Shown here: in pieces, positions 41,155 through 50,027 of the stretch
How the letters are laid out: every line of letters starts with the position of its first letter
How positions within the stretch are numbered: the first letter of the stretch is position 1
NCBI RefSeq assembly: GCF_014196715.1
Contig: NZ_JACIEF010000001.1
Coordinates: 478,872-542,871, forward strand
Source: Pedobacter zeae
GTDB lineage: Bacteria; Bacteroidota; Bacteroidia; Sphingobacteriales; Sphingobacteriaceae
DNA: 64,000 nucleotides
Direction of reading: 5' to 3'
Program-made: the position numbers and the translations under genes
The notes under the pieces: model-generated
The model's database searches: none
Told to the model about the DNA's origin: nothing
Seen by the model: only the letters and a program-made list of their open reading frames with translations

Positions 41155-41522
41155 GGTGGAGCCGAAGGGAGTCGAACCCTTGTCCAGTTGTGAGATAAAT
41201 TATACCTTCTACATGCTTATTTTTCAATTGATTTTCGGGAAATAAACGGGCTGAAAACCGACCTTATTTAGATCCTTAGATACTTCATCTCACTTTAAGT
41301 CGTATCTCCTTAAAGCCAGCTTTGTTGTTTCGATGCCCCGGGTTCTAACCCAACAATGCAGCAGTTAGAGGGACAAAAGCTAAGCGTAGTTCTAAACTAG
41401 GCAGCTAAGGCGTAAGTATTTTCGCCAATTAAAATGTGATCGTTCACTTTTAAGTGCTCTCCGAACAACGCACTGCATGCTAACATAACCCTCGCCACCC
41501 TGTCAAATCCAAGAACGGCCCC
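41154..41522 (-). ncRNA. ssrA: Transfer-messenger RNA (tmRNA)
   Basis: About 369 nt. The 3' end has a T-arm (GGGTTCGACTCCC) and acceptor strand GGCTCC followed by ACCA; the 5' end GGGGCC pairs with it (one G-U). The tag reading frame at 41426-41397 reads Gly-Glu-Asn-Thr-Tyr-Ala-Leu-Ala-Ala-stop; with the tRNA-borne Ala the tag is AGENTYALAA, ending in the ALAA degradation signal. tmRNA with SmpB releases ribosomes stalled on broken mRNAs. CCA is encoded. The coordinates of the 5' end agree with a -7 box (TAAAATTG) 7 nt upstream. Confidence 0.95.
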
Positions 41523-41529
41523 GGTATTA

Positions 41530-41562
41530 CAATTTTACAATCTTGCAATTATCAATTATCAA
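41530..41562 (-). promoter_or_regulatory. ssrA: tmRNA promoter
   Basis: TAAAATTG (41537-41530, one mismatch to TAnnTTTG) ends 7 nt before the tmRNA 5' end. The candidate -33 TTG (41562-41560, 22-bp spacer) lies within the CAATTAT tandem array, where a TTG recurs every 7 bp. Confidence 0.5.
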
Positions 41563-41600
41563 TTATCAATTATCAATTATCAATTATCAATTATCAATCG
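41546..41600. repeat. Heptanucleotide tandem repeat (CAATTAT)7
   Basis: Seven perfect copies of CAATTAT (41546-41594) plus a partial eighth, starting 24 bp upstream of the tmRNA 5' end. The minus-strand unit ATAATTG contains a TTG in each copy. Confidence 0.95.
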
Positions 41601-41709
41601 CAAAACTGGACTACAAATATACAAAATTATTGGTAAACTGGTTAATTGTTTAAACCGGTTAACTGTTTTTGTAATGACAACAATTAACCAGTTTAAACAG
41701 TTTTAACAA

Positions 41710-42909
41710 TTAAACTACGCGTCCGGGATATTGCTGTAAGGCAATTTCCAGGCAGTCCATGGCTGCATTTAAATCTTCTGTATTTAACACATAGGCCATA
41801 CGCACTTCGTTTTTACCCGAACCTGCGGTAGAGTAAAAGCCTGTAGCAGGTGCCATCATTACCGTTTGGTTGTTGTGGTCAAATTTTTCTAAAATCCACT
41901 GGCAGAACTTATCTGCATCATCGATCGGGAATCTGGCCACCACATAAAATGCACCACCCGGGTTAGGGCAGTAAACACCCTCAATGTTGTTTAAGCGTTT
42001 AACCAAAGTATCGCGGCGTAGTGTATATTCGGTATTTACCTTTTCAAAGTAACTATCTGGTGTATCAACGGCAGCGGCACCGGCAATCTGTTCTACCATA
42101 CCCGGGCTTAACCTGGCCTGGGCAAATTTTAATCCCGAGGCAATAACTTCTTTATTTTTGGTAATTAAACAGCCTAAACGTGCACCACAAGCGCTGTAAC
42201 GTTTAGAAACCGTATCCATAACCACTACATTTTCATCTAAACCGTCTAAATGCATCGGCGAGATAAATTCCCTTCCGTCGTAACAGAATTCGCGATACGC
42301 TTCATCCGAGAACAAAAACAGGTCGTATTTAACGCAAAGTGTTTTTAAGGCCTCTAGTTCTTCTCTTGAGTATAAATACCCGGTAGGATTGTTCGGGTTG
42401 CAGATGATGATGGCCTTGGTTTTTTCGGTAATCAGTTTTTCAAATTCTGCAATCGGCGGTAATGCAAAACCATTTTCGATGTACGAAAGGATTGGTTTTA
42501 CTACCACGTTGCTCATACAGGCAAAACCGTTGTAATTGGCATAGAAAGGCTCTGGAATGATAATTTCGTCGCCTTCATTTATACAGGTTTGCATGGCAAT
42601 GGTTATCGCTTCAGAACCACCAACTGTTACGAGTATGTTTTCTGGCGCAATATTATAACCAAGTTTATTGTAATATTCAGTAAGCTTTAAACGGTAGGCA
42701 AGGGTACCTTCTGATGGTGTATAGGCCCAAACATTAAAATCAATGTTTTTAATGGCGTTCAACATTCCTTCAGGTGTTTCTATATCGGGCTGGCCAATAT
42801 TTAAATGAAAAACTTTTTTACCGTCTTTTTTGGCTTGATCTGCAAATGGAGTTAATTTTCTGATCGGTGAGGCAGGCATCTGCACACCTTTTTGTGAAAT
42901 TTTTGGCAT
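41710..42909 (-). CDS. Class I/II aminotransferase (aspartate/aromatic aminotransferase-like)
   Basis: A 399-residue PLP enzyme of fold type I, aminotransferase family I. NIGQPDIETPEGML near the N-terminus, NPNNPTGYLYS, the PLP-lysine motif DTVSKRYSACGARLGCL and the C-terminal Arg in NEVRMAYVLN are present. It probably transfers the amino group between glutamate or aspartate and a 2-oxoacid; the exact acceptor (aspartate, aromatic, or LL-DAP) is not decided by sequence. An aminotransferase is needed to finish Phe and Tyr synthesis from the aro genes 8 kb away, so that role is possible. Confidence 0.9.
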   Translation of the reverse strand: MPKISQKGVQMPASPIRKLTPFADQAKKDGKKVFHLNIGQPDIETPEGMLNAIKNIDFNVWAYTPSEGTLAYRLKLTEYYNKLGYNIAPENILVTVGGSEAITIAMQTCINEGDEIIIPEPFYANYNGFACMSNVVVKPILSYIENGFALPPIAEFEKLITEKTKAIIICNPNNPTGYLYSREELEALKTLCVKYDLFLFSDEAYREFCYDGREFISPMHLDGLDENVVVMDTVSKRYSACGARLGCLITKNKEVIASGLKFAQARLSPGMVEQIAGAAAVDTPDSYFEKVNTEYTLRRDTLVKRLNNIEGVYCPNPGGAFYVVARFPIDDADKFCQWILEKFDHNNQTVMMAPATGFYSTAGSGKNEVRMAYVLNTEDLNAAMDCLEIALQQYPGRVV

Positions 42910-42921
42910 GGCACAAAAATA

Positions 42922-42951
42922 AAAAAGTCCCGATGAAAATCGGGACTTTTT
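42922..42951 (-). terminator. Terminator of the DUF1573 gene
   Basis: 13-bp perfect stem AAAAAGTCCCGAT / ATCGGGACTTTTT with a 4-nt loop, 21 bp past the DUF1573 stop codon on the minus strand, with a T-run. Confidence 0.88.
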
Positions 42952-42971
42952 AAATATTATCGTCTAAAAAA

Positions 42972-43364
42972 TTATTTAGAAGCTGCGGCAACCGTTTCGC
43001 CTTTAATGTAAAGCACTTTAATAGGTGTTTTTGCATTAGAAGTGATGGTGATGGCCTTCGAAAAAGTTGAAGGACCGGCAGCAGCATTGAATGTTACCGA
43101 AATTACACCGGTTTCACCTTTTTTTAATGGGGTAGAAGTATATTTAGGAACAGTACATCCACAGCTTGCTTCAGCTTTGGTAATAATTAATGGCTCTTCA
43201 CCAACGTTAGTGTATTTGAAGTCGTAAGTTACGGGTTTGTTTAAAACGATTTTACCAAAATCGTGAGTTTCCGACTCAAATTTAAACTCTGCGGGCTTAG
43301 TTTGTGCATTTGCAGCAATACCCAAACCCAAAACAAAAGCGAATAATACTAAGATCTTTTTCAT
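42972..43364 (-). CDS. DUF1573 exported protein
   Basis: A 130-residue exported protein: signal peptide (MKKILVLFAFVLGLGIAANA) followed by one DUF1573 immunoglobulin-like domain with HDFGKIVLNKPVTYDFKYTN, EASCGCTVPKYTSTPLKKGE and a closing beta-strand. The CGC motif is invariant in the family. Function is unknown in general; such proteins are abundant in Bacteroidota. It is monocistronic with its own terminator. Confidence 0.92.
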   Translation of the reverse strand: MKKILVLFAFVLGLGIAANAQTKPAEFKFESETHDFGKIVLNKPVTYDFKYTNVGEEPLIITKAEASCGCTVPKYTSTPLKKGETGVISVTFNAAAGPSTFSKAITITSNAKTPIKVLYIKGETVAAASK

Positions 43365-43504
43365 GTTATTGTGGTTGTAATTTATTTTTTAATTCTAAAA
43401 CAAATTTAATGATTTCATATTAAAACAAAAACTATTCCAAATATATTTTACAAATCCATATATAATTTTACAGGGGAGGATAAAGGCAAACTTTTAATTT
43501 TGTA

Positions 43505-43512
43505 TATATTTG
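43505..43512 (+). promoter_or_regulatory. Putative -7 box of the 2-oxoacid dehydrogenase gene
   Basis: TATATTTG is an exact TAnnTTTG match 22 bp before the ATG at 43535. No clear -33 TTG is seen. Confidence 0.4.
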
Positions 43513-43534
43513 CCGCAACCAATCTTTGATTACT

Positions 43535-45955
43535 ATGCCGAATGAAAAATTGATGACCAACACTATTGATGCTTCAGAACTTAGTTTTAACGATTTTAAA
43601 TCGATCGTTAAAAACGATTATAAAATAGCCTTCGAAAGCAGGCAGGCCAGTATTTTAGGCCGTAAGGAAGTATTAACAGGGAAGGCTAAGTTTGGGATTT
43701 TCGGCGATGGGAAAGAAGTGCCCCAGCTCGCTATGGCGAAAGCCTTTAAAAATGGCGATTGGCGCTCAGGTTATTACCGCGATCAAACTTTTGCCTTTGC
43801 AACAGGGATTTCTACCATTAAAGAATTTTTTGCGCAACTTTATGCGAATACCACCTACGGTGCCGACCCGTTTTCTGGCGGTAGGCAAATGAACTGCCAT
43901 TTTGCAACAAAATCCATTAATGAAGACGGAAGCTGGAATGATTTAACGCAGATTAAAAATTGCTCATCCGATATTTCCCCAACCGGCGGCCAGATGGCCC
44001 GTTTGGTTGGTTTAGCTTATGCTTCAAAATTATTCAGGCAAAATAAGGAACTTGATTATCTGAAACACTTTTCGGTTAACGGAAACGAAGTGGCTTTTGG
44101 TACCATTGGTAATGCTTCCACTTCTGAAGGCGTATTTTTTGAAGCCATTAATGCTGCAGGTGTTTTACAGGTACCTATGGCCATTTCCATCTGGGATGAC
44201 GCCTATGGCATTTCAGTTCCGGCAAAATACCAAACTACAAAAGAAGATATTTCGGAGGTCTTAAAAGGTTTTCAGCGCGATGCAGATCAACCGGGATATG
44301 AAATTTATAAGGTAAAAGGTTGGGATTATCCGGCCTTGTGCGAGGTGTACGAAAAAGCAATACAGGTATGCAGGGAAGAACATGTACCCGTTTTAATCCA
44401 TGTAACTGAACTTACCCAACCTTTGGGGCACTCGACTTCAGGTTCGCACGAAAGGTATAAATCAAAAGATCGTTTGGCATGGGAAACTGAGTACGATTGC
44501 ATCCTGAAAATGCGTGCCTGGATGCTCGATTCGGCCCTGGCAACCGAAGAGGAAATTGCAGAGATCGAAAAAGAAGCAAAGACTTTTGTACGTAATGAGC
44601 AGAAAGAAGCCTGGAACGAGTTTTTAGACAGCATTAAACCTGAGCAAAAACAAGTGGTTGATTTGGTTAATGGTATAGCTAAACATCAACCTGAGCTGGC
44701 TAAAATTGCTGTAAATCTGGCATCAACTGCTGATGCACAACGCCGTGAAGTTTTTACTGCTGCACGAAAAGCCATTCGCTTATCGGCTGGTTTTAACTCC
44801 CCGGAGCGCAAGGAACTATTGGCGTGGTATAAGCAACAGACAAAGCTTAATCACGATCGTTACAATTCTAAACTGCATACTGACGGTAAAGAAAGTCCGG
44901 ATATGATTCCCGTGGTTAATGCGGTATATGATGAGCAGTCGAAAATGATCGATGGCAGGGAAGTGCTTAATGCCTGTTTTAACGAAAACTTTGCACGCGA
45001 TCCGCGCTTGGTTGCATTTGGAGAAGATCTGGGAAATATTGGCGATGTAAACCAGGGGTTTGCAGGTTTACAGGCGAAATATGGCGAGTTAAGAATTACC
45101 GATACCGGAATCAGGGAAATGACCATAATGGGGCAGGGCATAGGCCTGGCACTGCGTGGTTTAAAACCAATTGCCGAAATACAATATTTAGATTATTTAA
45201 TATTTGCCTTAAATGTACTAAGCGATGATTTGGCATCGCTTTCATACCGCACCAAAGGAATTCAGAAAGCCCCTGTAATTGTGCGCACCCGTGGCCACAG
45301 GTTGGAAGGTATCTGGCACTCAGGCTCTCCTATTGCCATGCTGTTAAGCTCTTTAAGAGGGATGCACCTGTGCGTACCGCGAAACATGACCCAGGCTGCC
45401 GGTATGTACAATACGCTGTTCAGGGCCGATGAGCCCGCGGTCGTAATTGAGTGTTTAAACGGCTACCGTTTAAAGGAAAAATTACCTTCAAATGTTGGCG
45501 ATTTTACAGTTCCTTTAGGAAAAGCCGAGGTTTTGGAAGAAGGAACCGATATTACGGTAGTTTCTTACGGTTCTTCATTAAGGATTGTTCAGGAAGCTGC
45601 GGAAGAACTGGCAATCTTAGGCATTTCTGTAGAAATAATAGATCCTCAAACCCTTTTACCTTTTGATATCGACCAGGTTTGTTTGGGTTCTCTTTCAAAA
45701 ACCAATAAATTACTGGTTGTTGATGAAGATGTTCCGGGAGGTGCTTCAGCCTATATCCTGCAAAAAGTACTCGAAGAGCAAAAAGGTTATTTCTACCTGG
45801 ACGGACAACCCAAAACATTATCGGCTAAAGCACATCGTCCGCCGTTTGGATCTGACGGTGATTATTTCAGCAAACCATCAGTAGATGATGTGATTGAAAC
45901 CATTTACCAGATGATGCATGATGCCAATCCCACCAAATACCCATCACTTTTTTGA
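43535..45955 (+). CDS. 2-oxoacid dehydrogenase E1, fused alpha and beta subunits (branched-chain type)
   Basis: An 806-residue single chain with both halves of the thiamine-diphosphate E1 component that decarboxylates branched-chain 2-oxoacids and passes the acyl group to the lipoyl E2. The alpha part (about 20-345) has ISPTGGQMARLVGLAYA and the TPP motif beginning FGTIGNASTSEGVFFEAINAA (GNASTSEGVF). The beta part (about 470-806) has LVAFGEDLG, RGHRLEG with HSGSP, and VVDEDVPGGAS. Fusion of alpha and beta is common in Bacteroidota. The ATG at 43535 is chosen over an in-frame TTG 9 bp before. E2 and E3 are not in this window. Confidence 0.9.
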   Translation: MPNEKLMTNTIDASELSFNDFKSIVKNDYKIAFESRQASILGRKEVLTGKAKFGIFGDGKEVPQLAMAKAFKNGDWRSGYYRDQTFAFATGISTIKEFFAQLYANTTYGADPFSGGRQMNCHFATKSINEDGSWNDLTQIKNCSSDISPTGGQMARLVGLAYASKLFRQNKELDYLKHFSVNGNEVAFGTIGNASTSEGVFFEAINAAGVLQVPMAISIWDDAYGISVPAKYQTTKEDISEVLKGFQRDADQPGYEIYKVKGWDYPALCEVYEKAIQVCREEHVPVLIHVTELTQPLGHSTSGSHERYKSKDRLAWETEYDCILKMRAWMLDSALATEEEIAEIEKEAKTFVRNEQKEAWNEFLDSIKPEQKQVVDLVNGIAKHQPELAKIAVNLASTADAQRREVFTAARKAIRLSAGFNSPERKELLAWYKQQTKLNHDRYNSKLHTDGKESPDMIPVVNAVYDEQSKMIDGREVLNACFNENFARDPRLVAFGEDLGNIGDVNQGFAGLQAKYGELRITDTGIREMTIMGQGIGLALRGLKPIAEIQYLDYLIFALNVLSDDLASLSYRTKGIQKAPVIVRTRGHRLEGIWHSGSPIAMLLSSLRGMHLCVPRNMTQAAGMYNTLFRADEPAVVIECLNGYRLKEKLPSNVGDFTVPLGKAEVLEEGTDITVVSYGSSLRIVQEAAEELAILGISVEIIDPQTLLPFDIDQVCLGSLSKTNKLLVVDEDVPGGASAYILQKVLEEQKGYFYLDGQPKTLSAKAHRPPFGSDGDYFSKPSVDDVIETIYQMMHDANPTKYPSLF

Positions 45956-46203
45956 TAACAAGAGTTAGGGTGTAAGACATGTTCTGTAGTAACATAATGA
46001 TTTACAGTTGGTTTCCTGTTTTTTTATATTTTCATTGAAAATGTAAAAAAATGGTTACTTATTGACCGGTTTTTTATTACTTTTATAAACCAAACTCTAT
46101 TTTGTTATTTCAGTATGTTTTATTTCATCCGGGTTATGAAACGCTGTCATTTTCAAGATCCTTCAGGTTTTAGTAGAAACCAATCATTAAATTGATCTTG
46201 GAC

Positions 46204-48519
46204 ATGAAGCGCTATCTTGTAAATGCTCTGTTCGTTAGTGAAGCGTGTTTTTTTAAAAAAGGCATGCTCTTTTTCCCTTTCTTATTTTTAGCTATGGCCA
46301 GTTTTGGCCAGGGGAGTGCACCGCAGAAAAAACTGGATAGTCTTTTAAGTTTAAACCAAAGGAATTTAAAATCAGACTCTACCAAAATCAAAATATTAAC
46401 GGAAGTCTTCCGTCAGTACATGAGGATGAAAAATGTAGACAAAGCGGAAGAATATGTGGATAAAACCATTCAGCTTGCACATGAGAAAAATCTGAAAAAA
46501 TTCTCTGCCATGGCCTATTACCGTAGAGGTTTAATGTATCATGGAAGGTCTGATTATCAAAAGGCTGAAGAAAATTATTACAAGGCGGTTGCCGAATTTT
46601 CTTCCATAGGAAATTTGGATATGTTGGCTGGCACTTATCTCAACCTGGGAGCGCTATATGGCAGCATTCCGGATTATGTTAAATCTTTAGATGTTAACCA
46701 AAAGGCTATAGCGATCTACGAAAAAATGGGTAACGAAGCCGATATGGCGAGTTGCTATACCAATATTTCGACTATTTATCAACGCTTGGGTAACCAAAGC
46801 CAGGCGCTGGTTTATATGAACATGGCATTAAAAGTGTTTGCCAAAGAAGGTGAAAATACAAGGGGTGTAGCGGTTGTTTATGGTTTAATCGGAGACAACT
46901 ATTTTGAGGCTTCAGACCGTGAATTATCGGAAATGAACGTCATGCCCAGTCAAAAAATAAAGCTGGCCTTAACCTATTACAACAAATCGCTGAAAGTATC
47001 AGAAGCTATCGGCGATATAGGATTAATGGCTAGCCTTAAGCGTGATCTTGCCAACCTGTACAGTTCGATAGGACAAAATGAAGTGGCGCTAAAATTATAT
47101 CAAAAATCGGTCGAGTTAAATAAATCGGGAGAAGATAAAGAAGCCTATGCTGCAAGTTTGTATGCTTTAGGAAACTTTTACCAAAAAGAAAATGATTTTG
47201 AAAATGCAATCGCCTTGCTCAGTAACAGTTTAAAAATTGCAGAAGAAAACCATTTATTAGATATTGAAAAGCAGGCTACTTTAGGATTGAGTACGGTATA
47301 TGAAAAACAAAAAGACTACAACAGATCATTAACCTACTACAGGCAGTATATTGCGGTCAGGGATAAGATTTTCGACCAGGAAAAGGAAAAGGAGATTACC
47401 AGGAGGCAGATGCAGCTCGATTTCGGTATCAAAGAACGCGACTACCTGCTGAAACAGAAGCTGACAGAGGCGGAATTAAAAAGACAACAACAGGAACTTG
47501 CGCTAAAAAGGCAGCAACTTGCATTGAGCGATAAAGAAAAAGCATTGGATCTCCTGACCTTTCAAAAGGCAAAGGCCGACCTCGATATTCAGCGTTTGGC
47601 TCAGGATAGTAAATTTACCAATGCTAAATTTGAGGCGCAGTTAGCCGCCGGGTTAAAGGATAAACAGATCAGTAAACAGGTACAGCAGATAAAATTTGAT
47701 GAACGTATAAAATTATTCCTTACCATAGCCGCTACGCTTATTCTGATTACAGCTGTGGTTACATTTTTTAACCAGCGGAAAACAATCAGGCTGAATAAGA
47801 TTATCAATACCCAAAAACGGGAATTAGAGCAACTCAGTAAGGTGAAAGACCGTATATTTAGTGTCGTAAGCCATGATATGCGTACACCTGTTAATTCGCT
47901 GATTTCCTTCATGCAGCTGTTAGAAGGGGGCAACATAGAACAGGAGAAGTTAAACAGGTATGCAGCATCGCTAAAAAATAACCTTACCTATACCTCTACC
48001 ATGATGGAAAACCTACTCAATTGGGCAGCCAGCCAGATGCAGGGGTTTAACCCATATCTCGAATCATTGGATGTTCATGACCTGATTAATGAAGTTATCC
48101 TTTCTTTGCACGCTTATGCCGATGAAAAGGGCCTGACGATCCGGAATTTAGTTTCGGCCAGAACATATTGCAAAGCAGATTCGAACATGTTTGCGCTTGT
48201 TGTAAGAAATATGATCAGTAATGCCGTTAAATTTACACCAAATGGCGGTACAATTACCGTTAGTACGATTTCTAATGGAAATGACCTGGAAATCAAAATT
48301 TCAGATACCGGCATCGGCTTAACACCCTTACAGGTTGAGCATTTTAATAAGCCCGGCTATTTGGGCGTAGGCGTAAGCACATTGGGTACCAATAAAGAAA
48401 AAGGTACAGGTTTGGGATTATTGCTCTGCAGAACTTTTATAAACTTAATGGATGGTAAGATCAGCGCAGCACTTAATCCTGCGGGTGGAAGTTGTTTTAA
48501 AATAATTTTAAAGAAATAA
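46204..48519 (+). CDS. TPR-repeat sensor histidine kinase
   Basis: A 771-residue hybrid of TPR sensor and kinase. A signal-type hydrophobic stretch (LFFPFLFLAMASFGQG) exports the N-terminal part; about seven TPR units follow (residues 50-390, for example AYYRRGLMYHGRSDYQKAEEN), then a coiled coil (about 395-495), one membrane segment (LFLTIAATLILITAVVTFF) and a cytoplasmic kinase with HisKA (VVSHDMRTPVNSLISF) and HATPase_c (MISNAVKFT, DTGIGLTP, GTGLGLLLCRTF). The partner is probably the convergent LytTR regulator, whose gene ends 2 bp away. HisKA kinases usually pair with OmpR- or NarL-type regulators, so a LytTR partner is notable. Confidence 0.92.
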   Translation: MKRYLVNALFVSEACFFKKGMLFFPFLFLAMASFGQGSAPQKKLDSLLSLNQRNLKSDSTKIKILTEVFRQYMRMKNVDKAEEYVDKTIQLAHEKNLKKFSAMAYYRRGLMYHGRSDYQKAEENYYKAVAEFSSIGNLDMLAGTYLNLGALYGSIPDYVKSLDVNQKAIAIYEKMGNEADMASCYTNISTIYQRLGNQSQALVYMNMALKVFAKEGENTRGVAVVYGLIGDNYFEASDRELSEMNVMPSQKIKLALTYYNKSLKVSEAIGDIGLMASLKRDLANLYSSIGQNEVALKLYQKSVELNKSGEDKEAYAASLYALGNFYQKENDFENAIALLSNSLKIAEENHLLDIEKQATLGLSTVYEKQKDYNRSLTYYRQYIAVRDKIFDQEKEKEITRRQMQLDFGIKERDYLLKQKLTEAELKRQQQELALKRQQLALSDKEKALDLLTFQKAKADLDIQRLAQDSKFTNAKFEAQLAAGLKDKQISKQVQQIKFDERIKLFLTIAATLILITAVVTFFNQRKTIRLNKIINTQKRELEQLSKVKDRIFSVVSHDMRTPVNSLISFMQLLEGGNIEQEKLNRYAASLKNNLTYTSTMMENLLNWAASQMQGFNPYLESLDVHDLINEVILSLHAYADEKGLTIRNLVSARTYCKADSNMFALVVRNMISNAVKFTPNGGTITVSTISNGNDLEIKISDTGIGLTPLQVEHFNKPGYLGVGVSTLGTNKEKGTGLGLLLCRTFINLMDGKISAALNPAGGSCFKIILKK

Positions 48520-48521
48520 CC

Positions 48522-49277
48522 TCATTTTAAAAATCTCGACAGAATTTTCTTGTCGATCGATTTTTCCAATAATTCCTGCCGGTTGGAAGCACTTATCGGA
48601 ACCAGGAAGTTATGAGCCAAATGAACTTCGTGATTGGTTAAGGTTACAATGTGGTTGATATTGATGATATACTGCTTGTGTACCCTGGAGAAAATTTTGG
48701 AAGGCAGTTGTTTTTCTAAATTTTTTAAGCTTACTAAAATAACATGCTTATCGCTATGGGTGAACAGTTTTGAAAAATCGCCCATGCTTTCAATATAAAT
48801 CACGTCGCTGTATTTTAACTTGGTTATGCCTTTAGTTTCCCTAAAAAAGAAATAGTCGTCGTCTTTTTTATTACCGGGGTTTAAGTCTTCAACAGGGAGT
48901 TTATCTATCAGTTTTCTTAATTCGATATATTCAATGGCTTTATTGGTTGCTTTTAATATCCGTTCGAAAGTGGCGGGCTTAACAATAAAATCAAGGGCAT
49001 CCAGGTTAAAACTTTCGGCAGCGTATTCACTAAATGAAGTAATAAAGATAAACAGGGGCTGCTTTTTGATGCTCTTTAATAAATCCAAACCAGACAGTTC
49101 TGGCATATCAATATCAGAGTAAACAATATCTACAGCAGTAGTGGTTAAAATTTGGGCAGCTTCTATACCATTACTGCAGGTCGCGATGATGTTTAATGAT
49201 GGAATTTTCTTTAGATGCATTTCTATGGCATCTCTTTCAATTTCATTATCATCAACAATTAAACAGTTATACGTCAT
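48522..49277 (-). CDS. LytTR-family response regulator
   Basis: A 251-residue regulator. Receiver domain (1-120) with VDDNE (acidic pocket), phospho-acceptor Asp55 in IVYSDIDMPE, and Lys in LDFIVKPATF. LytTR DNA-binding domain (about 145-250): YFFFRETKGITKLKYSDVIY, ESMGDFSKLFTHSDKHVILV and KIFSRVHKQYIININHI. LytTR domains recognise direct repeats separated by about two helical turns; such a repeat (22-bp period) lies 98-134 bp upstream of this gene, suggesting autoregulation. Confidence 0.94.
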   Translation of the reverse strand: MTYNCLIVDDNEIERDAIEMHLKKIPSLNIIATCSNGIEAAQILTTTAVDIVYSDIDMPELSGLDLLKSIKKQPLFIFITSFSEYAAESFNLDALDFIVKPATFERILKATNKAIEYIELRKLIDKLPVEDLNPGNKKDDDYFFFRETKGITKLKYSDVIYIESMGDFSKLFTHSDKHVILVSLKNLEKQLPSKIFSRVHKQYIININHIVTLTNHEVHLAHNFLVPISASNRQELLEKSIDKKILSRFLK

Positions 49278-49293
49278 TTAGAAATAAGTTAAA

Positions 49294-49301
49294 CAAATTT
49301 A
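49294..49301 (-). promoter_or_regulatory. Putative -7 box of the LytTR regulator gene
   Basis: TAAATTTG on the minus strand exactly matches TAnnTTTG, 16 bp before the ATG. The inverted repeat TTAAGT-TTTT-ACTTAA (49302-49317) abuts it. Confidence 0.45.
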
Positions 49302-49374
49302 TTAAGTTTTTACTTAATGTGCTTGTAATTTACGTTAAATATGGGATATAATAGAGTTAGAGCATCATTTTATA

Positions 49375-49411
49375 GATAAAGTTAACACCAGTGATAGATA
49401 AAATTAACACC
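49375..49411. promoter_or_regulatory. 22-bp-period direct repeat, LytTR site candidate
   Basis: GATAAAGTTAACACC (49375-49389) and GATAAAATTAACACC (49397-49411), one mismatch, period 22 bp. It lies between the DUF1684 stop codon and the LytTR gene promoter. Confidence 0.45.
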
Positions 49412-49416
49412 GGCAT

Positions 49417-50025
49417 TTATTCATGATGTTTCTTCTCACCGGTGTATCGTTTTTCGCCAGCTTTAATGGCCAGTTGTAAATCGTTTTCTTCCGGGGGTAC
49501 CGGACACCGGTAACCATCGCTGTAGGCACAGTAGGGGTTATAGGCCTTGTTAAAATCGATTTCTATGTGGTTGTTATTGATTTCTTTCGCATCCAGGTCA
49601 ATATAACGGCCACCTCCATAAGTTTCCTTATGGTTCGTTTCATCTGTAAAAGGCAAAAATAAATGGTCATTATAGACAGGATTGGTCGATAAAGCGACGC
49701 TTCGATACAGCGTCATCTGGATCGCTTTTCCCTTTAAACTGAAGTTTATGTGTGCATAGCGGTAATAATCGCTGCTGCTGCCGTTAAAGGTTGGCATTTT
49801 GAACACCTTTTCATTCTTTAACAATTCTACTGCCGCTAATACTTTATAATTGCTGTCGGCCTCATAAAAATGCAGGTTCTGCAGATCATTTTTCTGTAAT
49901 GGCGAGTGGCTGTCTTTAATGAAATCTTCTTTATAAGCCTCGCGGTGTTTAGCAATCAGATCGGCATAACTTTGGGCAAAAGTATTCATGCTGATCAACA
50001 AAAGTAGGGTGGTAATAAGTTTCAT
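49417..50025 (-). CDS. DUF1684 exported protein
   Basis: A 202-residue protein with signal peptide (MKLITTLLLLISMNTFAQS) and a DUF1684 domain. The family hallmark NPYCAYSDGYRCPVPPEEN is complete near residue 165, as are LFLPFTDETNHKETYGGGRY (LFLPFTDETN, then KETYGGGRY) segments. Function is unknown. It follows aroC by 2 bp, so it is co-transcribed with the aromatic genes, probably without a functional link. Confidence 0.88.
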   Translation of the reverse strand: MKLITTLLLLISMNTFAQSYADLIAKHREAYKEDFIKDSHSPLQKNDLQNLHFYEADSNYKVLAAVELLKNEKVFKMPTFNGSSSDYYRYAHINFSLKGKAIQMTLYRSVALSTNPVYNDHLFLPFTDETNHKETYGGGRYIDLDAKEINNNHIEIDFNKAYNPYCAYSDGYRCPVPPEENDLQLAIKAGEKRYTGEKKHHE

Positions 50026-50027
50026 AA

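Noticed and set aside
41546..41600. Possible CRISPR array
   Set aside because: The unit is 7 bp without spacers; it is a simple tandem repeat. No cas gene is present in the window.
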